Of a stretch of 43,725 bases of DNA, positions 17,715 to 25,869 are shown one piece after another. The notes beneath the pieces are model-generated. The model did no database searches. It was not told where the DNA came from and saw nothing but the letters and a program-made list of their open reading frames with translations. Each line of letters begins with the position of its first letter. Position 1 is the stretch's first letter. Location of the stretch: assembly GCA_023395615.1 (NCBI GenBank), contig JAEWYP010000084.1:1-43725 (forward strand), in the 5' to 3' direction. Made by a program: the position numbers and the translations under genes. Source of the DNA: Bacillota bacterium (lineage in GTDB: Bacteria; Bacillota; Clostridia; Christensenellales; Aristaeellaceae).

Positions 17715-17750
17715 ACCGGGAGACCAGCGCAAGGGCAGCGGCCTCCCGGT
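17715..17750 (-). terminator. Hairpin with T-tract between last MoaF-type gene and hydrolase
   Basis: ACCGGGAG (17715-17722) pairs with CTCCCGGT (17743-17750). On the minus strand the hairpin is followed by GGTCTTTTTCG. It could terminate part of the transcription, leaving the hydrolase at a lower level, or act as an attenuator. Confidence 0.6.
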
Positions 17751-17757
17751 TTCCCGG

Positions 17758-19296
17758 TCAGATATTGCTTTGTGCTTTCCAGTCGCGCAGAAAGTTGTTC
17801 GGCCAGGATTCGACAACCCCGTCGGAGGGTACAAACTCTCCGAAAGCGCCGAAGAGATAGTTTTCCTTCTCGTAATCCTGTCCGTTCCAGACGCCGGAAC
17901 GGCCGAAGGAACGCCCCACATCATGCACGCGACGGGTATCGATCAGGAAAACCATCGAGTTGCCGGTCTGGCCGCGTTTGGCCTTGTTCTGCTCCATACA
18001 GCTGAACAGGTATAATCCGTCCTTAATTGTTATCTGGTCGGCTTTTTCGTCGTAGGGTTCGCGGCGGAGCATATCCAGCCACTCCGACTCGGGCACGCCG
18101 CTCAGCGGCCCTGCGGGGAAGGTGAGGCGGTGATAATCCGCGCTGAAATAGACGTGGGTGATTCCCAGATGGGGTCCGTAGCGCCACTGGATGCGCTTTC
18201 CGACAAGGTCGGTGGTATAGCGGTGGCGTTTCGCGGGCAGCGGGAAGCCGGGCACATCCACAGCGCCGAAGAAATTCTGGCTGTCTACCAGATAGGGGTA
18301 CTTTTCGTCGTAGTCGCCGATCGTTTTTACCATCGTAACCAACCGTTCGTCCACATCCAGCACAAGCACGATATTGGTACGCGGTTTGCCCGTGGCGAAC
18401 TCAAAGTTGATAAAATACACGCCCGGCGCGCCTTTGGCGCATTCGTAGGGAGCTTCAACGCCTTCCGCGCCCCCGACAGTCCAGCGAAGCGTGTTGCCGG
18501 TCAGAAATTCGACCACGCAGGGATCGGTTTGATCCAGCACCAGACGGAAAACCCGGCCGGCCAGCTCGAAGTTGAGCGGTTCCCGGTACTGGCTCAGGCC
18601 GTCGTACACCGGCGGTTCGGAGCGAATGCCATCATAGGGCGGCTCTTCGCGGTACTTTTTTTCGGATACGGCGGTGAAGCGCGCGCCGATGAAGCGACCC
18701 TGTTCCACCTCGTCCACCATGGCACAGGCGTAATCCTGATAGCTGATGTAGCTTTCGCCCGCGGCGTTGCGGATCACGGTATCCGTGCCGGTCAGGTATT
18801 GTTTTGTGCGGCCGCCCCTGGGGTCGAAAAAGCAGGCGGGGGAGAAGAACGTGTACTTCAGCCCGCTGTTCCGAAGCATTTCGTATACTTTGGCCATGTC
18901 GGCCGGGTCCTGCCGCATTGTCCCTTCCGGCATGGAATCCAGCACGGTGCTGGTATGCGTATCATCGGTATACAGGCTGCCCGCACCGCCCACGACCAGC
19001 AGCCGTGTATCGGGCAGCGCCCGCATCACGCCGATCAGGTGCTCGTAGGCTTTCTGATAAGAACCTTCCGGGTGTTTGCCGTCAAACGGCAGCCCAAAGG
19101 CGCTTACAACAGCGTCGAAGGGTTTCAGGTCGTCGGGGGTCAGGGCAAACAGGTCCTTCTCCAGGATCGGGTACCCGGGGCCCATGATGGTTTCATGATT
19201 GCGTACAATGGCGGTCACTTCGTGCCCTCTGCGGGCCGCTTCGTGGATGATGCACCGCCCGGCTTTTCCGTTGGCGCCGATCACGCCGATTTTCAT
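17758..19296 (-). CDS. Reductase-MoaF fusion protein 3 (NAD(P)H-binding domain plus two MoaF-like barrels)
   Basis: Two-part protein of 512 residues. Residues 1-215 form an atypical SDR/NmrA-like NAD(P)H-binding domain of the putative NADH-flavin reductase type (COG2910-like): GANGKAG (7-13), LLVVGGAGSLYTDD (99-112), FSPACFFDPRG (151-161), SYISYQDYACAMVDEVEQG (182-200), RFTAV (206-210). Residues of about 240-350 and 360-490 resemble the N- and C-terminal calycin barrels of MoaF: CAKGA (286-290), DLVGKRIQWRYGP (363-375), THVY (380-383), RVHDVGRSFG (456-465), YLFGAFGEFV (480-489). The ATG at 19296 has AGGAGG upstream. It is very close in sequence to the fusion at 21139-22665. Likely role: bind and perhaps reduce a small hydrophobic ligand; substrate unknown. 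Confidence 0.75.
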   Translation of the reverse strand: MKIGVIGANGKAGRCIIHEAARRGHEVTAIVRNHETIMGPGYPILEKDLFALTPDDLKPFDAVVSAFGLPFDGKHPEGSYQKAYEHLIGVMRALPDTRLLVVGGAGSLYTDDTHTSTVLDSMPEGTMRQDPADMAKVYEMLRNSGLKYTFFSPACFFDPRGGRTKQYLTGTDTVIRNAAGESYISYQDYACAMVDEVEQGRFIGARFTAVSEKKYREEPPYDGIRSEPPVYDGLSQYREPLNFELAGRVFRLVLDQTDPCVVEFLTGNTLRWTVGGAEGVEAPYECAKGAPGVYFINFEFATGKPRTNIVLVLDVDERLVTMVKTIGDYDEKYPYLVDSQNFFGAVDVPGFPLPAKRHRYTTDLVGKRIQWRYGPHLGITHVYFSADYHRLTFPAGPLSGVPESEWLDMLRREPYDEKADQITIKDGLYLFSCMEQNKAKRGQTGNSMVFLIDTRRVHDVGRSFGRSGVWNGQDYEKENYLFGAFGEFVPSDGVVESWPNNFLRDWKAQSNI

Positions 19297-19332
19297 ACGG
19301 TTCCCTCCTGTTTCGCGGTTGCGGTTCCGACG

Positions 19333-19380
19333 CGGGCGTATGTTCGCCCGTATCATTCCCGGCCGCCGTTTCCGGCGGTC
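19333..19380 (-). repeat. Two tandem hairpins between MoaF-type genes
   Basis: CGGGCG/CGCCCG (19333-19338 with 19345-19350) and GGCCGCCG with CGGCGGTC (19361-19368 with 19373-19380; 6 perfect pairs plus one wobble; the minus-strand loop reads GAAA) stand in the 93-base gap between two cluster genes. No T-tract follows, so processing or attenuation is more likely than termination. Confidence 0.5.
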
Positions 19381-19389
19381 GCATGCGGA

Positions 19390-20238
19390 TTACCAGACAA
19401 ACCGATCCTTGGTGTCATAGCTGCCCAGAGAATAGCCGCGCGCGCCGTAGGTGTAAAACTCAAACCGCTGGTTATGGTTTACCCCGTAAAAAGTGCCGCA
19501 GTCATGCATGGTTTTCAGGTTCATCAGCACCACGCCCTGTTGCCCGGAGCCCATGGTTTCCAGCCAGGTATACAGGTATACGTGATCGCTGATCTTAAAA
19601 TACTTGCAGGGCGCGGAACCCAGCAGCCCTGTGCCCGGCCCCTGCAGAATGACCCAGGAGATGGAATGGGGAGAGCCGAAAATATGCTGGCTGGTCATGT
19701 CGTCACGGTAGGACCAGCCCATGGAACGACCTACCAGGTCACGGGTCGGGTGATGCCGCCACACATAGGGTGTGGGAAGGCCGTCCCGTTCCACAACGCC
19801 ATGGTACACGCGCTGGTCGATATCGCGGGCCGATTGACGGGTTCCCATCGCGGATACGATCAGCGTGACCAGATTCATTTTCAGGTCTACCACACAGGTG
19901 CAGGAGGTGGCTGGACGGCTGTTGCGGCGAAGATAGGCGATCATGAATATCTGTTCGTCAATCTCGAAAGCCTCATAGTACTCCTCGCGTTCAGCCCCGT
20001 TTTCGTACTTCCACAGCAGCTTGTGCTCGTCCGCAAAGCGGTGCGTCAGGTAAGGGCCGCCGTTATCGAAGCGCAGTACAAGCGTTTTGCCACTCAGCTT
20101 TTGGGTGAAAGCGGGACGCCGGCCGGACAGGTCGCCCATATAATAATCTTTGCTGGCAGCCGCCAGCGCAGCTACTTCCTGCTCGGTCATCGCTTTGGTC
20201 AGCATCCCGGAACGATAAGGACGCAATTGATTGCTCAT
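19390..20238 (-). CDS. Stand-alone MoaF-like calycin protein 2
   Basis: A 282-residue protein without the reductase domain, made of two MoaF-like beta-barrel halves. Shared motifs: LSGKTLVLRFDNGGPYLTHRF (48-68, first barrel), EEYYEAFEIDEQIFMIAY (85-102), TRDLVGRSMGWSYRDD (165-180), SQHIF (183-187), GVVLMNLKTMHDCGTFYG (235-252) and FEFYTYGARG (259-268). Where the fusion proteins have HDVG this one has HDCG. MoaF is known from the Klebsiella monoamine regulon, but its biochemical role is not established; the lipocalin-like fold suggests binding, or simple catalysis on, a small hydrophobic molecule. The start has AAGGAGG upstream and lies 5 bases beyond the stop of the preceding cluster gene, so the two are tightly coupled. 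Confidence 0.75.
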   Translation of the reverse strand: MSNQLRPYRSGMLTKAMTEQEVAALAAASKDYYMGDLSGRRPAFTQKLSGKTLVLRFDNGGPYLTHRFADEHKLLWKYENGAEREEYYEAFEIDEQIFMIAYLRRNSRPATSCTCVVDLKMNLVTLIVSAMGTRQSARDIDQRVYHGVVERDGLPTPYVWRHHPTRDLVGRSMGWSYRDDMTSQHIFGSPHSISWVILQGPGTGLLGSAPCKYFKISDHVYLYTWLETMGSGQQGVVLMNLKTMHDCGTFYGVNHNQRFEFYTYGARGYSLGSYDTKDRFVW

Positions 20239-20243
20239 TCGGT

Positions 20244-21116
20244 TTAAGCCTCCTTCTCACTCTCGGGTCGGACAGGGGGCCAGGGATAGTCCGTTTTCAT
20301 GTCGTTGGGGATGCTCAGGTTGGTCAGCTGCCCCACATATTCGCCTGTCGCGCCGAAGGTGTAACATTCGAACCGTCCGCTTCCGTTGATGCCGAAAAAG
20401 CAACCCACATCGTGCATGGTGTACAGATTCATCAGTGCGAAACCCTGCACGCCCGCGCCCTCGGTTTCGATCCACGAGTATATATAAACGTGATCGTTAA
20501 TTTTAACGTAGTTGCAAGGGGAATCCAGCAACTGTCCGCCGTAGAAGGTGTTGAAATCCACGAAAGCGGAATACCATTTGGAAGCGTAGATGTGCTGGAT
20601 GGTGAAGGATGGCGAGTAGGTCCAGATGATAGAACGCCCTACCAGGTCTTCCGTAAGACTTTGCCGTTCGGCAGGCGCTTCCCCGCCGCCGTCCGCATAA
20701 CCGAATACAATGTCACGGTCCACCTCGCGGGTGGAAAACTCGTTGCCGACCCGCACAAAAAACGTCGTTACCAGTCGGGTGTCCGTATCCCATACGACCA
20801 TCCGCGCTTCCTGCGGGCGGCTGCCTTCCACGATGTGCTCGAAAAACACCACATGCTCATCCGGTTTCAGGGCTTCGTAATACTCTTCTTTGGCTTGGGC
20901 GCATCCCTCGTGCCGCCAGGTCAGCGTATTGAGGTCCTTAAATTCGTAGATCAGCGCGGTTCCGTTATCGTAGCGGAAGGTGATCGTTTGGCCGATCAGC
21001 TCCCCACACAACGGGGGGCGGTTGCCCCCGAGTCCGCCGACGTTGTAGGGTTTGGATTCCCGGATGATCCGGTCGATTTCTTCCACGGTAAACTGCGGAT
21101 ACAGATGTTTTGCCAT
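20244..21116 (-). CDS. Stand-alone MoaF-like calycin protein 1
   Basis: A 290-residue protein, paralogue of the following gene. Visible blocks: GELIGQTITFRYDNGTALIY (38-57), EGCAQAKEEYYEALKPDEHV (70-89), TEDLVGRSIIWTYSPSFTI (155-173), QHIYASKWY (174-182), GFALMNLYTMHDVGCFFG (225-242) and FECYTFGATGEYVG (249-262). The N-terminal FTVEEIDRIIRESKPYNVGG matches the start of the other stand-alone copy only loosely. The open frame runs upstream to 21386 inside the neighbouring gene, but the ATG at 21116 carries a good GGGGAGGAG site. It sits in the middle of the cluster, 22 bases after the second fusion gene. Function is unknown beyond predicted ligand binding. Confidence 0.75.
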   Translation of the reverse strand: MAKHLYPQFTVEEIDRIIRESKPYNVGGLGGNRPPLCGELIGQTITFRYDNGTALIYEFKDLNTLTWRHEGCAQAKEEYYEALKPDEHVVFFEHIVEGSRPQEARMVVWDTDTRLVTTFFVRVGNEFSTREVDRDIVFGYADGGGEAPAERQSLTEDLVGRSIIWTYSPSFTIQHIYASKWYSAFVDFNTFYGGQLLDSPCNYVKINDHVYIYSWIETEGAGVQGFALMNLYTMHDVGCFFGINGSGRFECYTFGATGEYVGQLTNLSIPNDMKTDYPWPPVRPESEKEA

Positions 21117-21138
21117 TTCGGGCTCTCCTCCCCTTCGG

Positions 21139-22665
21139 TCAGTAGACCTGATGCTCCCGATAACGGTTGGGCTTGGATTCCACCACGCCGTCGGAAGGAA
21201 CGAACTCGCCAAACGCGGCGAAGAGGTAGTTTTCCGGATGCACTTTGCCGGTTTCCATCCCTGCGTGGCCAAAGGAACGGCCCACGTCGTGCACACGGAG
21301 CGTGTCGATGAGGAACAGAAGCGAGTTGCCTGTAAAGCCGCGGCAGGCCATGTTCTTTTCCATGCAGCTGACCAGATACAGCCCATGTTTGATTTTGATG
21401 AACGCCGCCGGTTCGTCGTACGGCTCGCGTTCGATCAGCTCGTCCCACTCGCTGGCATCCAGGGCGCCCCAGCCTTTTCCGTCCGGCCGGGTAACGCGCA
21501 TGTAGTCCGTAGCGTAGTACACATGAACGATCTCAATCCCCGGCGCGTAATGCCAATGGATGCGCTTGCCCATCAAATCCGCGGTAAACTTGTGGCGGCG
21601 GGTGGGCAGAGGAAAACCCGGCATGTCGATCGCGCCGAAATGATAGGTACTGTCCGTCATGTACTGGAACTTCGGATGATAGCCGGTGAGGGTTTTCACC
21701 ATCGTAACCAGCCTTTCGGCGGTATCGACAACCAGCGTCAAATTTGTGCGGGGCTTGACGTTTACAAACTCGAAGTTGACAAAGTAAACGTCCTCGGCGC
21801 CTTTGGCGCAGTCGTAATGTTCCACGGTACCCTTTGAACCCATTTCGCTCCAGCGCAGGGTATGACCATCCAGAAATTCCGCCACGTATTTTTTCCCGTC
21901 GTCGAAAACAAGGCGAAGCGTTTTTCCTGCCAGCTCGAAATTATACGCTTCAAGGTACTGGCTCATCCCCTCGAAAACGGGACGCTCGGCACGGATGCCG
22001 TAATATGGCTCGGTAACGACCGGGCGGCGGCTGTCGCTTACGGCTGTGAAGCGGCGGCGGATATAGTTGCCGCGCTCTATCTCGTCCACCATGGCATAAG
22101 CGTAATCCGCGTAGCTGATGTAGCTTTCCCCACTCTGGTTTACTATCACCACGTCGTCGCTGACCTTGTAATGGCGGGTTTTCTTGCCCCGGGGATCAAA
22201 ATAACAGGCCGGGGAGAAATAGGTATAATTCACGTTGCTCTTTTTCAGGTTTTTATAGGCTTTGGCCATGTCGGCGGGGTCCTTGCGCATCGCTTCCGGG
22301 AACTTCTCGATCACTTTCGCGGTGCGGCTTTCATCCTGATAAAGGCTCGCGGCGCCACCCACGACCATCAGGCGCACCTTGGGCAGCTTTTCAAACACAT
22401 CGATCAGGTGGTCGTATGCCTGCTGGTAGGCGTCGTCGGGATGATCCCCGCCGAAGGGCAGACCGAAGGCGCTGACGACCACGTCAAAATCTTTCAGGTC
22501 CTTCGCGTTCAGGTCGTACAGGTCTTTTTCCAGAACGTGATAGGGGATACCGGGCATCTTTTCCGCGTCGCGGATGATGGCGGTTACGTCGTGCCCGCGA
22601 TGGTAAGCCTCCGCGGCGATCAGTTTCCCTGCTTTTCCGTTGGCTCCGATAATGCCGATTCTCAT
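21139..22665 (-). CDS. Reductase-MoaF fusion protein 2
   Basis: A 508-residue fusion with the same architecture as its neighbours. NAD(P)H-binding part: GANGKAG (7-13), RLMVVGGAASLYQDE (98-112), YFSPACYFDPRGKKTRHY (149-166), SYISYADYAYAMVDEIERG (181-199), RRFTAVS (204-210). MoaF-like part: NFELAGKTLRLVFDDG (242-257), YDCAKGA (284-290), DLMGKRIHWHYAP (363-375), VHVYYATDY (380-388), RVHDVGRSFGHAG (457-469) and ENYLFAAFGEFVPSDG (478-493). The close match to the fusion at 17758-19296, down to the shared ending GEFVPSDGVVES, points to a duplication. The start has GGGGGAG upstream and is 13 bases past the stop of the first fusion gene, so the genes form one operon. Confidence 0.78.
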   Translation of the reverse strand: MRIGIIGANGKAGKLIAAEAYHRGHDVTAIIRDAEKMPGIPYHVLEKDLYDLNAKDLKDFDVVVSAFGLPFGGDHPDDAYQQAYDHLIDVFEKLPKVRLMVVGGAASLYQDESRTAKVIEKFPEAMRKDPADMAKAYKNLKKSNVNYTYFSPACYFDPRGKKTRHYKVSDDVVIVNQSGESYISYADYAYAMVDEIERGNYIRRRFTAVSDSRRPVVTEPYYGIRAERPVFEGMSQYLEAYNFELAGKTLRLVFDDGKKYVAEFLDGHTLRWSEMGSKGTVEHYDCAKGAEDVYFVNFEFVNVKPRTNLTLVVDTAERLVTMVKTLTGYHPKFQYMTDSTYHFGAIDMPGFPLPTRRHKFTADLMGKRIHWHYAPGIEIVHVYYATDYMRVTRPDGKGWGALDASEWDELIEREPYDEPAAFIKIKHGLYLVSCMEKNMACRGFTGNSLLFLIDTLRVHDVGRSFGHAGMETGKVHPENYLFAAFGEFVPSDGVVESKPNRYREHQVY

Positions 22666-22678
22666 ATGCTTCTCCCCC

Positions 22679-24187
22679 TTACACCGTATAGTACGGAGGA
22701 TCATTTTCCAGCCCGTCTCCGGCGGGAACGAACTCGCCGTACGCGCCGAACAGGTAATTCTCCGGCAGATACCCCTGCCCGCCGAACTGCCCGGAATGGC
22801 CGAAGGAACGGCCCACATCGTGCAGGCGGTCGGTATCCATTAAGAACAGCAGGCTGTTGCCAACCTTGCCGCGCCGGGACATGCTCTGTTCCACGAAGCT
22901 CACCACATACAGCCCGTCCCGAATCTTTACGTAAACCGCCTTTTCGTCGTAGGGGTTCTTTTTCCAGGCCTCCTCGTCTTCCGGCGGGGCGGGCGGCAGG
23001 CGGTCAATCATGCTGGGGTCGAAGGTGGCGCGGACGTAATTGGGGTGGTAGTAACAATGGATGATGGCAAACTCCGGGCCGTAATGCCATTGAATCCGCT
23101 TCCCCACCAGGTCGGTGGTATAGCCGTGGCGCTTTTTAGGCAATTCCCGATCGGGCAGGTCGATCGCGCCGAAGTCGTAATCGCTGTCGCACATGGTGGG
23201 ATAACGGTCGTTGTAACCGGTATAGGTGTTGACGACCGTAACCAGATTGGTTTGCAGATCAATAATCAGCGTTACGTTGTCGCGGGGCACGGCGCCCTTG
23301 ATTTCAAAGTTGACGAAATAGGCCAGCTCCGCACCCTTGGCACATTGATAAGGCTCGCGGCTGGTGCGGCCGCCGCACGTATATTCCAGCACTGTGTCGG
23401 TCTGAAAGGTGACCATCTGGTCGCCGGTGCGATCCATGATCATTCGGAAGCAGCGGCCGGTCAGCTCGTGGTTCAGATGCGGGCGATAAGTGCTGATGCC
23501 CTCAAAAACGGGCTTCTTGCTTTCGATTCCGTAATACCCGTCTTTGTTGGGCGTTTTTTCCGATACGGCGGTAATACGCTCCCGGATATGCGCGCCCTCC
23601 TCAATTTCGTCCAGCATGGCAACCGCGTAATCCGCATAGCTCAGGTAACTTTCCTGATCGCTGTTGTGCAGCAGGATGTTGCTGCCCAGCTTATACTTGC
23701 CCGTGCGGGGGCCTTTCGGATCAAATGTGGCGGCAGGGGAGAAGTAGGTCCATTTCGCGCGGCTCTTCTGCAATTCCTCAAAGGCGGCTTTCATGTTGCC
23801 GGGCACAGCCTGCCATTCTGCGGGAATCGTATCGAGAACCAACTGCTTGCGCGTACGGTCCGTATACAGGCTGGCGGCGCCGCCGACGACCAGCAGGCGA
23901 ACGTCGGGCAGTTTTTCCATTACATCTGTCAGATATTTAAGCGACGTCTGGTGGGCCTGCGCGCTGGCTGGGTCAAACGCGGTGCCGAACGCATCCACAA
24001 CGGCGTCAAATCCCTTCAGGTCTTCCACGGTCAGGTCGAAAAGGTCTTTTTCCAGAACGGTATAGCCTTTTCCATCCACCTTGGTCTTGTCGCGGACAAT
24101 CGCGGTCACTTCGTGCCGCCGCTGTTTTGCTTCCAGGGCGATGAGACTTCCGGCTTTGCCTGATGCGCCGATGATGCCGATTTTCAT
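22679..24187 (-). CDS. Reductase-MoaF fusion protein 1, first gene of the cluster
   Basis: A 502-residue fusion. Residues 1-210: GASGKAG dinucleotide loop (7-13), RLLVVGGAASLYTDR (97-111), YFSPAATFDPKGPRTGKYKL (148-167), SYLSYADYAVAMLDEIEEG (180-198), ERITAVSEK (203-211), the pattern of the putative NADH-flavin reductase group. Residues of about 236-350 and 358-487 are the two MoaF-like barrels: YQCAKGA (280-286), DLVGKRIQWHYGP (359-371), IHCYYHPNY (376-384), HDVGRSFG (456-463) and ENYLFGAYGEFV (476-487). It is the most divergent of the three fusions. The ATG has AGGAGG upstream and opens the operon behind a candidate promoter at 24360. Substrate unknown. Confidence 0.78.
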   Translation of the reverse strand: MKIGIIGASGKAGSLIALEAKQRRHEVTAIVRDKTKVDGKGYTVLEKDLFDLTVEDLKGFDAVVDAFGTAFDPASAQAHQTSLKYLTDVMEKLPDVRLLVVGGAASLYTDRTRKQLVLDTIPAEWQAVPGNMKAAFEELQKSRAKWTYFSPAATFDPKGPRTGKYKLGSNILLHNSDQESYLSYADYAVAMLDEIEEGAHIRERITAVSEKTPNKDGYYGIESKKPVFEGISTYRPHLNHELTGRCFRMIMDRTGDQMVTFQTDTVLEYTCGGRTSREPYQCAKGAELAYFVNFEIKGAVPRDNVTLIIDLQTNLVTVVNTYTGYNDRYPTMCDSDYDFGAIDLPDRELPKKRHGYTTDLVGKRIQWHYGPEFAIIHCYYHPNYVRATFDPSMIDRLPPAPPEDEEAWKKNPYDEKAVYVKIRDGLYVVSFVEQSMSRRGKVGNSLLFLMDTDRLHDVGRSFGHSGQFGGQGYLPENYLFGAYGEFVPAGDGLENDPPYYTV

Positions 24188-24300
24188 ATAGTTTCCTCCT
24201 TGTTTGTTGAGCAGGGACGGTCTGTTCTCTGCCCGGTGATAAGACCGCCCGCCGTGCGGAAAGACGCGGCCTTTTGTTTTGTCTGTGCCCGGGAGCTTCC

Positions 24301-24325
24301 TGACAGTCATTTGATTTCATGACAG
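24301..24325 (-). promoter_or_regulatory. Dyad in the leader of the MoaF cluster
   Basis: TGACAGTCA (24301-24309) is a 9-base palindrome, and GTCAT (24306-24310) pairs with ATGAC (24319-24323). TGACAG recurs as the last element (24320-24325 contains TGACAG), giving both inverted and direct symmetry. It lies between the candidate promoter and the first gene and may be an operator. Confidence 0.4.
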
Positions 24326-24359
24326 CCGGCTTTTCCCTTATCCAGTTCTTCTTTCTTCT

Positions 24360-24394
24360 ATTGTAGCGTTCTTCGCTGGAAAAGAGACAGCGAA
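24360..24394 (-). promoter_or_regulatory. Candidate promoter and operator of the MoaF cluster
   Basis: On the minus strand TACAAT (24360-24365) is a plausible -10 hexamer; the -35 region is poor. A perfect 7-bp dyad, TTCGCTG-N9-CAGCGAA (24372-24394), covers that -35 region. A weak -35 overlapped by a dyad suits control by a DNA-binding regulator. The dyad could instead be the terminator stem of the MATE gene, but no T-tract follows it. Confidence 0.5.
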
Positions 24395-24425
24395 TATTCG
24401 GTTATCCTGTATACGATTTTGCTTT

Positions 24426-25805
24426 TCAGTCCGCCGGGTTTTCCGGCGCCGGTTGCGCCTGCCCGTCCGTAAGGGTGCGGAGGTGTTTAAATAACGACAG
24501 TGACAGCAACACGGCGATGATCGTGGTCAGGATGTCGGCAACAGGCTGGGCGAAGGCGAAACCGTTCAGGCCAAACACCCGGGGCAGAATCAGCACGAGC
24601 GGTACGTAGAAAAGGCACTGCCGCCCCAGCGTGATGATCATGGCGCTAACGGATTTCCCCAGCGCCTGAAACGTAACCATCAGGGTTAGCTGAAGCCCGA
24701 CGAACGGCATGGAGGCGCACAGCGCGTGCAACAGCAGGGTGCCGGCTTCCACGGTGGGCGTGTTGTCGATAAAGAAGCGGATCATCTGATCACCGACGGT
24801 CAGAAACAGAATAGCAAACGCGCAGGCAAGCCCCGTCGCTATCAGCGCTGTGACTTTGATGCCACTTTTCAGCCGTTGATAGTGTTTCGCGCCGTAGTTG
24901 TAGCCGGCAAAGGGCTGATAGCCGGTGGTAAGACCCAACAGCAGCATCAGGCACAGGGTGCCTACCCGCATGAAAACGCCGACGCCCGCGACCATGATGT
25001 CCCCGAAGGAGGCGGCGACGTTGTTGTTCAGGATGGACGCGGCGCTCATCACAATCTGCGAAAGGGCGGCGGGGCCGCCGATTTTCAGCGTTTCCGCGTA
25101 GATTTTTCGGGACGGTTTAAAGTAACGCGGTGAAATGGAGAGAACCGATTTTTTACGCACATAGTACAGAATATAATACAACACCGAGCAGCATGCGCCG
25201 ATAATGGTCGCCCATGCGGCTCCGGCAGCTTTCATATTCAGGGTTAGGATGAAGATCGGGTCCAGCACGATGTTGACGAAAAGGCCGATGGCTGTGCCGA
25301 TGGTGGATTGCATCGTTGCGCCTTCGCTGCGCAGCTGGCCGCCCAGGGTTACGACAAGCACCATCGGAATGGCAAACAGTGAGATGATCGAGAAATAATC
25401 GTCCGCAGGCTGATAGGTAACGGGGCTGGCGCCGATCAGCGACATCAGCGGCTTTTTAAAAACCATCAAAAGAAGCGTCATCACGCCGCCCAAAATCAGC
25501 GTGGTATAGAACGAAACGGCGTTGGTGCGTCTGGCATCCTCAAATTGTTTGGCCCCGAGCTGGCGGGAGATCAGGCTGGAGGCGCCCACGGCGAAGATGT
25601 TGCCGAGGCCCTGAATCACAAAAAACAGCGGCATCACCAGCGATATACCCGCGACCAGATAGGGGTCCCTGGTCTGGCCGATAAAGTAGGTGTCGGTCAT
25701 GTTATAAATCATCTGCACCACCATGCCAAGCATCGTGGGCAGCGCGAGGGTCAGGATACTTTTCGCAACCGGACCTTTTTCCATCATTTCCAGGCGATTC
25801 TTCAT
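24426..25805 (-). CDS. MATE family multidrug/metabolite efflux transporter
   Basis: Inner-membrane antiporter of the MATE family, 459 residues with about twelve hydrophobic segments. It starts MKNRLEMMEKGPVAKSILTL, followed by ALPTMLGMVVQMIYNMTDTY and FIGQTRDPYLVAGISLVMPL, the family's typical first two helices. Further on come GVGVFMRVGTLCLMLLLGLT and the GYQPFAGYNYGAKHYQRLKS segment, also characteristic. It would export cationic or aromatic compounds using a sodium or proton gradient. An in-frame ATG at 25862 is possible, but GGAGGC stands before 25805. The gene is 238 bases upstream of the MoaF cluster in the same direction; a functional link is inferred from position only. Confidence 0.9.
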   Translation of the reverse strand: MKNRLEMMEKGPVAKSILTLALPTMLGMVVQMIYNMTDTYFIGQTRDPYLVAGISLVMPLFFVIQGLGNIFAVGASSLISRQLGAKQFEDARRTNAVSFYTTLILGGVMTLLLMVFKKPLMSLIGASPVTYQPADDYFSIISLFAIPMVLVVTLGGQLRSEGATMQSTIGTAIGLFVNIVLDPIFILTLNMKAAGAAWATIIGACCSVLYYILYYVRKKSVLSISPRYFKPSRKIYAETLKIGGPAALSQIVMSAASILNNNVAASFGDIMVAGVGVFMRVGTLCLMLLLGLTTGYQPFAGYNYGAKHYQRLKSGIKVTALIATGLACAFAILFLTVGDQMIRFFIDNTPTVEAGTLLLHALCASMPFVGLQLTLMVTFQALGKSVSAMIITLGRQCLFYVPLVLILPRVFGLNGFAFAQPVADILTTIIAVLLSLSLFKHLRTLTDGQAQPAPENPAD

Positions 25806-25869
25806 GGCGGGTCTGCCTCCGTATCGGTATTCCGTTTCGCAAGACGATCTCGATTTTTTCATATTCCTT

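Noticed and set aside
18130..20247. A 705-codon open frame on the plus strand across three cluster genes
   Set aside because: It is antisense to three genes with good ribosome binding sites and conserved motifs; its product has no recognisable domain. Long antisense frames are expected at this GC content.
17758..24187. Molybdenum cofactor synthesis genes, from the name MoaF
   Set aside because: MoaF is not a core cofactor enzyme, and no moaA, moaC, moaD or moaE gene is nearby.
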